64,000 nt of DNA from the NCBI GenBank assembly GCA_945956915.1, contig CAMFJH010000001.1, forward strand, positions 62,001-126,000, given 5' to 3'. This DNA is from an uncultured Francisellaceae bacterium (GTDB taxonomy: Bacteria > Pseudomonadota > Gammaproteobacteria > UBA6186 > Azoamicaceae). The notes beneath the pieces were generated by a model. The model did no database searches. It was not told the DNA's origin and was given only the letters and a program-made list of their open reading frames with translations. The stretch's first letter is position 1. Every line of letters starts with the position of its first letter. This document shows positions 40,654-49,243 of this stretch, piece after piece. The position numbers were made by a program, and so were the translations under genes.

Positions 40654-42036
40654 ATGACGCTTTTAAAACGCATAGATACACTGATTCTTAACCGTACTAT
40701 CGGTATTCCTTTATTTTTAGGGGTTATGTATGGCATGTTTTTATTTGCCATACAGCTTGGAGGCCCTATACAAAGCTTATTTGATGAATGGTCGCAATAT
40801 GTATTTATTCAAAAAATGGAACAGGGATTGTTAATGTTGGAATCTCCCCAATGGTTAATCGGGGTCTTAGCCCATGGGGTGGGGCAGGGCATTAATACCA
40901 CGCTTACTTTTATTCCAGTGATTAGCTGTTTGTTTTTTTGTTTATCCTTTTTAGAGATGTCTGGCGTTATTGCTAGAGTCGCCTTTGTGATGGATAAATT
41001 GATGAATTGGTTTGGTTTGCCGGGAAAATCTTTTGTGCCAATGATCATTGGTTTTGGTTGTAACGTACCGGCTATTATCAGTGCTAGAACTTTAGAGAAT
41101 CGACGAGAACGTATTTTAACCATTATGATGAGTCCCTTTATGTCGTGTGGGGCAAGACTCGCCATTTTTGCTTTATTTGTCTCGGCATTTTTTAAAGAGC
41201 AGGGTCAAAATGTGATTTTTGGATTATATTTAATCGGCATTTTGGTTGCATTGCTCACGGGGCTTGTGCTCAAAAAAACAATTTTATTAGAGCCATCCAG
41301 TATGATGTGTAATACGGCTTTACCACCTTATCAATGGCCACGTTTTAAAACACTTTGTAGAGCAACCTGGCATCGTTCTCAAAATTTTGTACGCAAAGCG
41401 GGTTTAATTATTGTGCCTGTCTGTGCTGTGATGGGCTTATTAGGCGCTATACGCACAGATGCATCGACTGATAGCAAAAACACCAGTTTGATTGCAAGCA
41501 TTGGAAAATCGATCACGCCTGTATTTGCACCGATGGGTATTCAAGAAGAAAATTGGCCTGCAACTGTGGGATTAATGACAGGCATTTTAGCCAAAGAAGT
41601 TGTGGTTGGAACGCTAAATACTTTATATACAGAACATGCAGATAATGATGTTTCGCAAGAAAATCTGATGTCAGAAAGCACCATGGGTATTATGGTCCAA
41701 AAATTTGGCAGCAGTGCTGCGGCTTTTGCTTATTTATTATTTGTATTATTGTATTTCCCCTGTATTTCAGTGGTCGCTGCGATGACCAGAGAATTACATA
41801 AAGGTTGGGCACTGTTTTCAGTAGCATGGACCACAGGGATTGCGTATATCGTTGCGGTATTTTTTTATCAAAGTGCAACGATAATGGAGCACCCTCTAAG
41901 TTCTGGGCTATGGCTTTTGGGATTGTTGTGTTTCCTGGCATTCAGCTTTTGGCTTATACGAGTGTTTGCAAGTTTTTCTAAGCTTAAAGCCAAAAAGCGC
42001 TATCCCTTACCTACGGCTGTTTGTGTTGCACAATGA
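40654..42036 (+). CDS. feoB: FeoB membrane (gate) domain protein without G domain
   Basis: This 460-residue protein aligns with the C-terminal permease half of FeoB. It begins at the hinge after the GTPase (RIDTLILNRTIGIPLFLGVMYGMFLF, in two blocks). It contains the gate motif MIIGFGCNVPAIISARTLENRRERILT and the second gate region (GILAKEVVVGTLNTLY). The N-terminal 270 or so residues with the G1-G5 motifs and GDI spacer are missing. It has its own ATG with GAGG and its own Fur box, so this is not a window or ORF artefact. A separate FeoB G protein and FeoA would have to be encoded elsewhere, or transport is uncoupled. It is predicted to import Fe2+ across the inner membrane. Confidence 0.85.
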   Translation: MTLLKRIDTLILNRTIGIPLFLGVMYGMFLFAIQLGGPIQSLFDEWSQYVFIQKMEQGLLMLESPQWLIGVLAHGVGQGINTTLTFIPVISCLFFCLSFLEMSGVIARVAFVMDKLMNWFGLPGKSFVPMIIGFGCNVPAIISARTLENRRERILTIMMSPFMSCGARLAIFALFVSAFFKEQGQNVIFGLYLIGILVALLTGLVLKKTILLEPSSMMCNTALPPYQWPRFKTLCRATWHRSQNFVRKAGLIIVPVCAVMGLLGAIRTDASTDSKNTSLIASIGKSITPVFAPMGIQEENWPATVGLMTGILAKEVVVGTLNTLYTEHADNDVSQENLMSESTMGIMVQKFGSSAAAFAYLLFVLLYFPCISVVAAMTRELHKGWALFSVAWTTGIAYIVAVFFYQSATIMEHPLSSGLWLLGLLCFLAFSFWLIRVFASFSKLKAKKRYPLPTAVCVAQ

Positions 42037-42089
42037 TACTCATAACAAAGAGGCTGGAACCTTAAGCTATTTTACTATACTAACTAGCT

Positions 42090-42371
42090 ATGAATACTCC
42101 AACAGCCAGTTCAGAAGAAGGCAAATCCGAAGAAGCTCGAGAAATTGAGCAATTACAAGCTCTTAATCATCAGTCTGAGCAGCTACAATGCTGCCCCTGC
42201 ATTTTTACCCCCTTTTGCGCAGGGGTCCCCCTTGCTAACCCAGAACTTATACAAGCAGTACAACAAAGGGAAGAAATTTTTAAATCCGAGGCTTATGCAC
42301 GCATCAATGAATTATTGTATGTACCCAAAGAAGAATCGACTACCTCTACAAGACCTCGCCCTGGGGTTTAA
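42090..42371 (+). CDS. Small hypothetical protein with CCPC motif
   Basis: The 93-residue ORF reads MNTPTASSEEGKSEEAREIE, then QCCPCIFTPFCAG, and ends STTSTRPRPGV. The centre is a short Cys-rich hydrophobic patch between two charged, disordered-looking ends. No ribosome-binding site is evident, and an overlapping ORF in another frame (42145-42411) cannot be fully excluded; this frame has the more protein-like composition. No family recognised. Confidence 0.4.
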   Translation: MNTPTASSEEGKSEEAREIEQLQALNHQSEQLQCCPCIFTPFCAGVPLANPELIQAVQQREEIFKSEAYARINELLYVPKEESTTSTRPRPGV

Positions 42372-42458
42372 TACCCCTCCCCCTTTACATTTAGTTGAGA
42401 ATGTGGTCTAATAAAAGTTCTAAATAGAATTTTTATTATTAACTCAGGAGGGGAAGAT

Positions 42459-43085
42459 ATGGCATTAGAACCAACAATTTTAAATCAATTTAAACGGGTT
42501 ACCCAAGCGCACGGATTGAAAGTAAGTAGTGACGGGCTTAATAGTTTAGTAGCTTGTATTAATCAGATGGACGAAGCCGGTGTAGATCGCGTATTGCCCC
42601 ATGTACTCCCTTTGTTAGAAGGATTACAAACTGAGATAAAAGAGAGCGCTGAAAAAACGCGCATTACTGAGCTTGTGGCTCAATTAAGGCATATAGCTGA
42701 TTCTCAGGGTGCCCAAGCGCTTGCAGAGAAGAAAAGATTATTGAAGAATTTATTCGAAGACAAAACGCTGCAAGAATGCTTGATAGGACAATTCGCTTTG
42801 ATGAAAGCAAAACGGCAACAGAAGACCCCACCCAAGTCTTTTGCTGAGAAAGCAGTAAGCACTTTTTTTGATAAATGTAACAGTGATATATTAGACATAG
42901 GTAAGCGTAATTCGCTAGATCCCTTAGGTATGTTTTTTGATCATTTATTTTCAGCATTTGGTTTGATGATGGATATTATGATGGAAAAAATGGGTTTTCC
43001 GGTACCAGAGCCTAAAGCCCCTAAAAACGAAGATGTAGTGCCTGAAAATAACCCTTTGCATGCACGTAACATCCCTATTAGGTAA
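42459..43085 (+). CDS. Hypothetical helical protein
   Basis: A very strong ribosome-binding site (AGGAGGGG) precedes the ATG. The 208-residue product is mostly helical with alternating charges (EKTRITELVAQLRHIADSQ, EKKRLLKNLFEDKTLQE). A C-terminal Met/Phe-rich amphipathic segment (FDHLFSAFGLMMDIMMEKMGF) precedes a Pro-rich tail. No known domain. It lies between feoB and the convergent dotA, ended by a shared terminator. The proximity to Dot/Icm genes and the tail make a secreted or accessory role possible, but nothing is diagnostic. Confidence 0.7.
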   Translation: MALEPTILNQFKRVTQAHGLKVSSDGLNSLVACINQMDEAGVDRVLPHVLPLLEGLQTEIKESAEKTRITELVAQLRHIADSQGAQALAEKKRLLKNLFEDKTLQECLIGQFALMKAKRQQKTPPKSFAEKAVSTFFDKCNSDILDIGKRNSLDPLGMFFDHLFSAFGLMMDIMMEKMGFPVPEPKAPKNEDVVPENNPLHARNIPIR

Positions 43086-43103
43086 ATCTTAAGTTACATT
43101 CCT

Positions 43104-43134
43104 AAAGCCTTGCCTCTGGGGTAAGGCTTTTTTA
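43104..43134. terminator. Bidirectional terminator between convergent genes
   Basis: The stem AAAGCCTTGCC (43104-43114) pairs with GGTAAGGCTTT (43120-43130) around a 5-nt loop, with one mismatch, followed by a T run. It separates the plus-strand gene ending at 43085 from dotA, whose stop is at 43132. Confidence 0.85.
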
Positions 43135-45474
43135 TTCACCACCATCACCGGCATCTGCCTCACCAGCTTTAACTTCACCTTGTTTCTTATCATCCTCTTT
43201 GGCTTTTGCTCGAGCTTTATCCATGCGCTCGCTGCTGAATTTAGAGGCAGCACCATGCGCTTTCTTGGTTGCATCTTCGCCTGCAGCAGCACCTTTATCA
43301 AATTGTTGTTTACCGGAATCAGAGATCTTGTTAGCACCCTCATGGCCACGTTCTTCTGCAACACCCATGTAGCGGAAGATCTTATTGGGTAATTCATAAA
43401 TCAAAGAAAAGGCAGCATTTACCATGCCAATGACTAAGCCTGCGTATAAAGCAAGCACGGCAATAATACTTAAAATAGTAGGACGAACCGACATGCCCAG
43501 TACCGTAATAAACCCAAAATTAAGCATCGCAATACCGGCTCTTAACAAACTGGCTGCGATGATAAAGCCAAAAATCATTAAGGTGGGTCTTAAGAAAATA
43601 TTGGCTAAAATACCTAAGCCTTGTGCAATTTTACCCAATTCTTCTTGGGCTGAAGGATGCATCATACCCAATGCTAAAATAGGCGCACCCACGATGGCTT
43701 CTATCACAGCCATCATCCAGCCAAATGCCGTGGTCAAGAAAATGATATAGGGAATCATCGGTAAATAAATACCCAATGTAGCCCCAAAAGCCCAGAGCAT
43801 ACTGGCTATCAAACCAATCAATATAGTAACCTGATTGATCAACATCGGAAATGCAATAGCCATGGGATTAACACAAGCACCTGCAGAAACAGCAAGCGCC
43901 ATCAAGAATCCGATGATCATGGTTGCTAAAGGTAGCAATTCTCCAGCAAGCATAATATTGGAACCAAATTTTCCGATAGAATTTAGGGGATCGGTTCCGG
44001 GCCCTCCCGTTAATGCTGCAGCAAAGCCTTTAACCATACTGTCCTGCAGTTTATTAAAAGGATTCACAAAAAGCGCATCAATGACATCATTGCCAGAAGA
44101 AGGTGCACTTCCAAAGCCGGGTAAATCCGGTGCAACGGTGAGGTCTTTCAGCATATAAGTGCTGGCACTAGACAGAGCTTTATTCAATATGGCAGCTTGT
44201 TGTACCGGTGTGGTGGATAAAGAATTGAGCAGGCCTGTGCTCCATCCACTCGGGGAGTTAGGAACACCATTTTGCAGTGTTGTTTCACGCGGTATAAAGT
44301 TGCTATCTGAGCTAGGCAAGTATTTGGCATCTGTTTTTTGTGCTTTGACAGCAGGTGTGTCAGGGCTGACTTTTGACAATTGACTATAATAGCCCCCGGC
44401 ATGAATCCACCCTAAATTTTTCATTTTTGTATAGACATCAGAGTCGGACCCATAGGCGGTTTGGAAAAGTTGTTGCATTTCTGGCGTCATCTCAGCAAAA
44501 CCTGGAATTTGGCTGGGATCTGCCGCAGCTGTGGCGTCTACACTGCCTGCAAGGCCCACAAGCGCAGTCACTTGAGATCGATAGGCTTCGCGTGCTTTTG
44601 TTAAATAACCTGGGGCAGGGCAATCCGGCCAGACACAAGTAACCTCTTTAAATAGCACTGCAGCAGGACTGATAACATCGAACATTGCATTTAATGCATT
44701 AATTTTCACACTCAGACTTTCAGCATTTTTTAATTTAGTGTTGACAGTAAACATACCACACAAATTTTTGTTTCGGTCAGTTCCCACAGATAGCCTTGCA
44801 CTTTGTTCACTCCCTGTGACAGGTAGACGATCAATTGTAATTTTTACCGCTCCATTAGGGCCTACAAAAGATGGCATACTGTTTAGCGTTTGCATACATA
44901 TACTGGATCGCATCACATCTTGAGATAAGGCAGTCAATTGTTGATCTAGAGCATCGGTCATATCAATACTAATGGCACCCACAACGGGGACATTGGCTTT
45001 TAATTGCGCGACCACCACTTCCCAAACAGAATTAGCAGCGCCGATACCGTTTAGCACAATCCAAGTCACTAACACTTGAATGAGTGAATAACCAGTACCT
45101 GGTGTTGGGATCATAAATAAGAGCCCAAAAACAACGCGCAAGATCATCCAAGTAGAGAATTTTTTGCCCATGGCTTCGCCTTCGCGAGCGGTATTCACAA
45201 TAGAAAGTATGCCAATATAAGAGACAACAATAGTTCCTATTGTGACAATAATAAAATTAAACCGCTCGAACATTTTACCCAGCATAGGATTGGGATCACC
45301 GCCCAAATTAATAGAACCTACTTGTCCGCCAAAGATAATGCCTAAGTATTCTTTTGATTTATCATAAGGTGCAACATCAAAGACAGCGCCTAAAACTTCG
45401 GGGCAAACAAACCACAGTGCTGTAATGCTAAAAGCTTTAAACCATTGCATCAGCGAACGAGAAGATTTTTTCAT
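43132..45474 (-). CDS. dotA: Dot/Icm type IVB secretion system protein DotA
   Basis: The ATG at 45474 overlaps the icmV stop as ATGA, with CAGGA as ribosome-binding site, giving 780 residues. It has an N-terminal signal-like helix (SITALWFVCPEVLGAVF) and an early FIIVTIGTIVVSYIGILSIVNTAREGEAMGKKFS block. A long periplasmic region follows, then a cluster of helices (MIIGFLMALAVSAGACVNPMAIAFPMLINQV, in blocks), and MMHPSAQEELGKIAQGLGILANIFLRPTLMI, all typical of DotA/TraY. The C-terminal tail is charged and low in complexity. DotA is an inner-membrane polytopic protein essential for effector export. It forms an operon with icmV, divergent from icmWX. Confidence 0.95.
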   Translation of the reverse strand: MKKSSRSLMQWFKAFSITALWFVCPEVLGAVFDVAPYDKSKEYLGIIFGGQVGSINLGGDPNPMLGKMFERFNFIIVTIGTIVVSYIGILSIVNTAREGEAMGKKFSTWMILRVVFGLLFMIPTPGTGYSLIQVLVTWIVLNGIGAANSVWEVVVAQLKANVPVVGAISIDMTDALDQQLTALSQDVMRSSICMQTLNSMPSFVGPNGAVKITIDRLPVTGSEQSARLSVGTDRNKNLCGMFTVNTKLKNAESLSVKINALNAMFDVISPAAVLFKEVTCVWPDCPAPGYLTKAREAYRSQVTALVGLAGSVDATAAADPSQIPGFAEMTPEMQQLFQTAYGSDSDVYTKMKNLGWIHAGGYYSQLSKVSPDTPAVKAQKTDAKYLPSSDSNFIPRETTLQNGVPNSPSGWSTGLLNSLSTTPVQQAAILNKALSSASTYMLKDLTVAPDLPGFGSAPSSGNDVIDALFVNPFNKLQDSMVKGFAAALTGGPGTDPLNSIGKFGSNIMLAGELLPLATMIIGFLMALAVSAGACVNPMAIAFPMLINQVTILIGLIASMLWAFGATLGIYLPMIPYIIFLTTAFGWMMAVIEAIVGAPILALGMMHPSAQEELGKIAQGLGILANIFLRPTLMIFGFIIAASLLRAGIAMLNFGFITVLGMSVRPTILSIIAVLALYAGLVIGMVNAAFSLIYELPNKIFRYMGVAEERGHEGANKISDSGKQQFDKGAAAGEDATKKAHGAASKFSSERMDKARAKAKEDDKKQGEVKAGEADAGDGGE

Positions 45475-45923
45475 GCGTTTTTCCTGAAGGTTGCGTACAA
45501 ACATTCTTTAAGTGAACAGCCTAAGCGTTGTTGTTGAATTTGATAACGCCAAAAATGAAATTTAAGCGCTTGAGAACATGCATACAGAACTAAGCCCAAA
45601 CTCATACAAGTGCCCATGAAATTATTTTGCCTAAAAATATAAATGGTATAAGCTAAAAGACCTAAGGCCAGTAATAGAAATACACAAGTCCATCGTTGAA
45701 ATTGTTTGGCACGTTGGTTTAAATCTTCAGCATTTAAGTGCAGGCGTTGTGTGGCTTCTTCGAAAGATTCGTGAATGCGAACTTGCTCAGGTTTAAATAG
45801 CGATTTGGAAATATCTAAAAAAAAATGCAGAGTATCTTTTAGGTAGCTATAACCTATCCATTTATCTACGCGAAGGTTAACTAAATGACTTGCAACTTTT
45901 TTAGTGCCACTCCAAATTCCCAT
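45471..45923 (-). CDS. icmV: Dot/Icm secretion system protein IcmV
   Basis: The 150-residue protein has an amphipathic N-terminus (VDKWIGYSYLKDTLHFFLDI), two adjacent membrane helices (CVFLLLALGLLAYTIYIF, TCMSLGLVLYACSQALKF) and the IcmV-like C-terminus QQQRLGCSLKECLYATFRKN. IcmV is an inner-membrane protein that binds IcmX-linked components and is needed for intracellular growth in Legionella. It is first in the icmV-dotA operon, in the conserved order divergent from icmW. Confidence 0.9.
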   Translation of the reverse strand: MGIWSGTKKVASHLVNLRVDKWIGYSYLKDTLHFFLDISKSLFKPEQVRIHESFEEATQRLHLNAEDLNQRAKQFQRWTCVFLLLALGLLAYTIYIFRQNNFMGTCMSLGLVLYACSQALKFHFWRYQIQQQRLGCSLKECLYATFRKNA

Positions 45924-45964
45924 CTTGTTTCCTACTGCCTACTTGCTCGACCGGTTGCAGATTT

Positions 45965-45995
45965 ATGGGCTGTTTGAATTTGTCAAATAGCCCAT
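45965..45995. promoter_or_regulatory. Hairpin/inverted repeat in the icmV-icmW divergent promoter region
   Basis: ATGGGCTGTTTG (45965-45976) pairs with CAAATAGCCCAT (45984-45995) with one G-T mismatch, around a 7-nt loop. No T run follows, so it is more likely an operator or an mRNA 5' structure of the icmV transcript than a terminator. The rest of the 146-nt region is AT-rich and must hold both divergent promoters. Confidence 0.5.
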
Positions 45996-46069
45996 CTAGA
46001 GATATCATTATAGGGTATGTATGCACAATTGTGCTAGGTTCATGGAATAACAGGGATAATTGAGTATTT

Positions 46070-46534
46070 ATGCCAGATCTTCACCTTGATTCGGTTCATG
46101 CTTTTTGGGATAGCTATGATCGTCGTATCCTCTATCGGGTAATTGTTGCTATTGAACGCGTGGAATCTTGGGTTTTGGATGGTAATCCTATTTTTGAGCA
46201 AGCGCTTATCCGTTTAGGTGAGGTTTTGGAGGTAACACCGGGTTTTGAATTAACTGAAGAAGCAAAATTTATCAAAATTTTAGCCAGCACCCATGCCAGC
46301 CGAGCCTTACGCTTATTACAATATATTGATATGAAAAAACCGGGGACAGCGCCTCAGTTACTTATGTTTGCCGAAGAAGCCAGCAATGGCGGAGAAGGCA
46401 AAAGCCCTAATCCTTATGCTAAGATGTTTTTAAGACGAAATCTCGTGTTTGAACGTTTACAGTTACTGGCACGTGTTTTCGCCCCTCAACGTATTTCTTT
46501 AGTGTTAAAAGCAGTGGAGCAACAATATGATTAA
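46070..46534 (+). CDS. icmW: Dot/Icm type IV adaptor IcmW
   Basis: This 154-residue acidic soluble protein has the IcmW pattern: LDSVHAFWDSYDRRILYRVI, VESWVLDGNPIFEQALIRLGEVLEV, LASTHASRALRLLQYIDMKKPGTAPQLLMFAEEASNG (in blocks), and MFLRRNLVFERLQLLARVF. IcmW pairs with IcmS as a chaperone/adaptor that presents effectors to the DotL coupling complex. No icmS is present in this window. It overlaps the next gene by 8 nt. Confidence 0.95.
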   Translation: MPDLHLDSVHAFWDSYDRRILYRVIVAIERVESWVLDGNPIFEQALIRLGEVLEVTPGFELTEEAKFIKILASTHASRALRLLQYIDMKKPGTAPQLLMFAEEASNGGEGKSPNPYAKMFLRRNLVFERLQLLARVFAPQRISLVLKAVEQQYD

Positions 46535-46916
46535 ACAGGTAAGTTTGTCAGTATGTCTTTTGGGTCTTTTCTCAAACCCAATTTATGCCCTAGATCCCAA
46601 ATCGGCGAACGATAATGAAAAAAGACAAGCCGAGATTAGGGCTTATTTTAAAAAAACCCCGGATGAACTTCATCAAGATTTACTCAAACAACAACTGCAA
46701 GATCAAGAATGGCAAGAAGAGCAGAATAAACTAGCCAAAAGGAAAAAAGCAGCTGCGGATGCACAACAAGATCTAAAACCCGAAGGCCAAACCACCGGAA
46801 ACACCCAAGTGGCACCGACCACAACGAGTATACCTTCCGTGTCAACGCCAACAACAGCGGCTCCTGCGAGTACACCTGCACCCAAAGCACCAGAAGATTA
46901 TTCTAGAGGATATTAA
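46527..46916 (+). CDS. Small exported protein between icmW and icmX
   Basis: The 129-residue protein has a signal peptide (QVSLSVCLLGLFSNPIYALD). A short charged helical part follows (IRAYFKKTPDELHQDLLKQQ, EEQNKLAKRKKAAADAQQD), then a Thr/Pro/Ala-rich tail. Its start overlaps icmW by 8 nt and its stop overlaps the icmX-like start as TAATG, so the three genes are translationally coupled. It may correspond to the N-terminal exported part of a longer IcmX that has been split, or to a lineage-specific periplasmic Dot/Icm accessory. The function is unknown. Confidence 0.75.
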   Translation: MIKQVSLSVCLLGLFSNPIYALDPKSANDNEKRQAEIRAYFKKTPDELHQDLLKQQLQDQEWQEEQNKLAKRKKAAADAQQDLKPEGQTTGNTQVAPTTTSIPSVSTPTTAAPASTPAPKAPEDYSRGY

Positions 46917-47797
46917 TGATGAGCATGCAACGTTTAATGAGTGTGATTTTAAGCAGTACCCTGATAGTATCTACTGGTGTCAGTGCAAATGTAGGCCAGC
47001 AATTGCCTCCAATGGAAGCGATGGTAGAAGGTTTTATTGATAAATTAATGAATATCAGATTATGGAATCAAGATTTATCCAGCAACAATACCAGCAATAT
47101 GGAATTGAATGATAAAGTAATTCAAAATCATAATCTGTATTGTGCAAAGAATGCAGCTTTGAAAGATCAAAATTGTCAGTTATCCGATCCTAATTTAGAA
47201 AATGCAGATATTCAGCTATCTTCCATTTTATCGGTACCCTTAATACCGGATGACGGCGGTACAGGTCGAAATTGGGCTGCGCAAGTATTCTCACGCAACA
47301 TGGTCAGTTCTAATCAACTTAAATTTAATGATTTTTCGATTGCAGAAGTCACTAAAGGCAATGATTTTTATGATGCAGATAAGGCTGCGCAATATGCCAA
47401 TGGCTTGTTGGCTGCAGCAGTTATGTCTGTACCGACCATGACCTTTGCAGAATTATACGCCAGTCGTAAAATGGGTGATTATAAAGATGTACAAAGTCCT
47501 GATCCCCAACCTTCTTCTTTAATTGGTTATATGGAACAAATTTCCAATAGAGTGTGGGATACGAAATGGGTAGATGAAGTCTTAAAATCCAAAGATGCAA
47601 TTGTCTTACAAAAAAAACAAGTTATCATGCAAGCCGAGCAATTATTTTTGGATTATCAAAAATTTAAACAAGGCGAACGTATAGAGGCTTTATTGGCAAC
47701 TTTAGTTGTACAAAATCAAAAACAAGCTGAGATGGCTGCCAATTTGATCTCGCAAGCGAAACCACCTGCTTCTGCAACTGGGGGCAACACTAAGTAG
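46916..47797 (+). CDS. icmX: Dot/Icm secretion system protein IcmX (short form)
   Basis: The 293-residue exported protein starts with a signal peptide (LMSVILSSTLIVSTGVSANVG). It contains IcmX-like parts around ALKDQNCQLSDPNLENAD and DKAAQYANGLLAAAVMSVPT, with YASRKMGDYKD and SLIGYMEQISNRVWDTKWVD. IcmX is a periplasmic protein needed for pore formation and host infection. This form is clearly shorter than Legionella IcmX (466 residues). The gene order icmW-small gene-icmX supports the call. Confidence 0.8.
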   Translation: MMSMQRLMSVILSSTLIVSTGVSANVGQQLPPMEAMVEGFIDKLMNIRLWNQDLSSNNTSNMELNDKVIQNHNLYCAKNAALKDQNCQLSDPNLENADIQLSSILSVPLIPDDGGTGRNWAAQVFSRNMVSSNQLKFNDFSIAEVTKGNDFYDADKAAQYANGLLAAAVMSVPTMTFAELYASRKMGDYKDVQSPDPQPSSLIGYMEQISNRVWDTKWVDEVLKSKDAIVLQKKQVIMQAEQLFLDYQKFKQGERIEALLATLVVQNQKQAEMAANLISQAKPPASATGGNTK

Positions 47798-47803
47798 TAA
47801 GCC

Positions 47804-49243
47804 ATGCGATCTACATTTTCGTTTTCAACGCTTTTAGCGCTCAGTGTTTTTTTGGGCGTATTGGTAATTGCGCTTTTCCAGTTTAAAGCTGTGTATTTAG
47901 TTTTATCGTGGGGATTGGGGATAGGAGCTGTTTTAGGGATTTGTATTTTAAGCGGACCTTCATTTAGGCATATAAAATTGGATTCAGTCCCTATAAGAAA
48001 CTCTAAGCCTTTTAGTGCCTCCCCGTTTCCTTTTGCTTTATTTTTATGGCAATTGGGATTAGGTATACTGACCTTGATTAGTTTTAGCTTTGTGATTACC
48101 CAATCTCAATCCATCACACGTTTACAACCCTTAGAAGCAAGACAATTATTTGGCCTTTTAGATACACATCCTCTTCTCTTGGGTGTTTTGCCATGGTTAT
48201 TGTATAGCGTGATGGGTGTGGGTATTGCCTATTTTTGTTTCTATAAAAAAACCAGGACTTTGTTGCATCACATTATTATTCCCAATCCTGTACGCAAAAC
48301 ATCCGCTTTTTTTCATAGTATTTTTTCTATTAGCAACGAATTGACTATCGCTGTGCCTTTTTTATTTTTAAGTGCAACAGCGATCATGTTATTTGGGGAA
48401 AGTGTATGCACTTTATTGGGGTGGGCTTCTCCTTTGGTATTTTCTTCACGCACAGTATTGGTGTGGTTTTTAATTGTATTATTTTACCGTCAAAAGCATA
48501 ATCGTCTGATGGAATCGATGCAAGAAAAGAAAATGCCTTTAGGTAATCGCTTGCTAACCTATATCTGGATTTTAAGTATCATGTTATTGGTATATCAAGG
48601 ATTATGGGTTTTAATGTCTGTATTTATGAGCAATGCCAGCTTTTTAATGCCGTCTATGAGCAAAAGCATATTGGTTGGAAATTTATCTGAAATGGAATTG
48701 AACACACGTCTATTGCTGCTGATAATCGGATGGTGGGCAGTATGGGTGCCCTGGATGGCTTCTTTGGTTGCAAAATATTCAGAAGGGTATTCAGTGGGTA
48801 GGGCTTTGGTGAATGCCATGCTGGTGCCTTCTCTTGTGTTTTTAGCTTTGAGCCAAATAACTATCAATTGGTCGATGATTTTTATTTTTCTGCAACAGCC
48901 TTTTACTCAAATAATCAGCGCGGTGTTCTGTATGTTTTTTATCGCTATCAGTTTAGGGCATGTTCATAATTTTACAGATTTTTCACAAGGGGCTATGCAT
49001 AGCCCTGTATCCGTACAAAAATATGCTTTAAAAAAGGTGATGTCTTCCTTTATAGTACGATTAATACCTTATCTTTATTGTTCTTATGTCTTGGGTTGGT
49101 TTACCACAGAAGTTATTGAAATATTTTGTGCTTTATTTATATTCGTATTGGTATTTAGTTTTATTTACTTACTGGGCCGATCAGCGCCTAAAAAAAACCC
49201 CATAGGGACATTGGCCGCCAATAGCAGTTCTTTCGATGCATGA
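47804..49243 (+). CDS. Polytopic inner-membrane protein of the icmX locus, function unknown
   Basis: The 479-residue protein has about 10-12 predicted helices, with few charged residues outside the loops (for example FPFALFLWQLGLGILTLISF, ILSIMLLVYQGLWVLMSVFM). I recognise no family. It starts 6 nt after icmX and its end overlaps the DOT1-like methyltransferase by 8 nt, so it belongs to the same transcription unit. A lineage-specific Dot/Icm membrane component is the obvious guess, but only context supports it. Confidence 0.7.
   Translation: MRSTFSFSTLLALSVFLGVLVIALFQFKAVYLVLSWGLGIGAVLGICILSGPSFRHIKLDSVPIRNSKPFSASPFPFALFLWQLGLGILTLISFSFVITQSQSITRLQPLEARQLFGLLDTHPLLLGVLPWLLYSVMGVGIAYFCFYKKTRTLLHHIIIPNPVRKTSAFFHSIFSISNELTIAVPFLFLSATAIMLFGESVCTLLGWASPLVFSSRTVLVWFLIVLFYRQKHNRLMESMQEKKMPLGNRLLTYIWILSIMLLVYQGLWVLMSVFMSNASFLMPSMSKSILVGNLSEMELNTRLLLLIIGWWAVWVPWMASLVAKYSEGYSVGRALVNAMLVPSLVFLALSQITINWSMIFIFLQQPFTQIISAVFCMFFIAISLGHVHNFTDFSQGAMHSPVSVQKYALKKVMSSFIVRLIPYLYCSYVLGWFTTEVIEIFCALFIFVLVFSFIYLLGRSAPKKNPIGTLAANSSSFDA

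Noticed and set aside
42145..42411. 88-residue ORF overlapping the small gene at 42090
   Set aside because: It is the shifted frame of the same region and has a less protein-like composition; neither has a clear ribosome-binding site, so only one was kept.
43180..44158. Plus-strand ORFs of 70-108 residues antisense to dotA
   Set aside because: They lie wholly in dotA coding sequence, show no domain, and reflect its codon composition.
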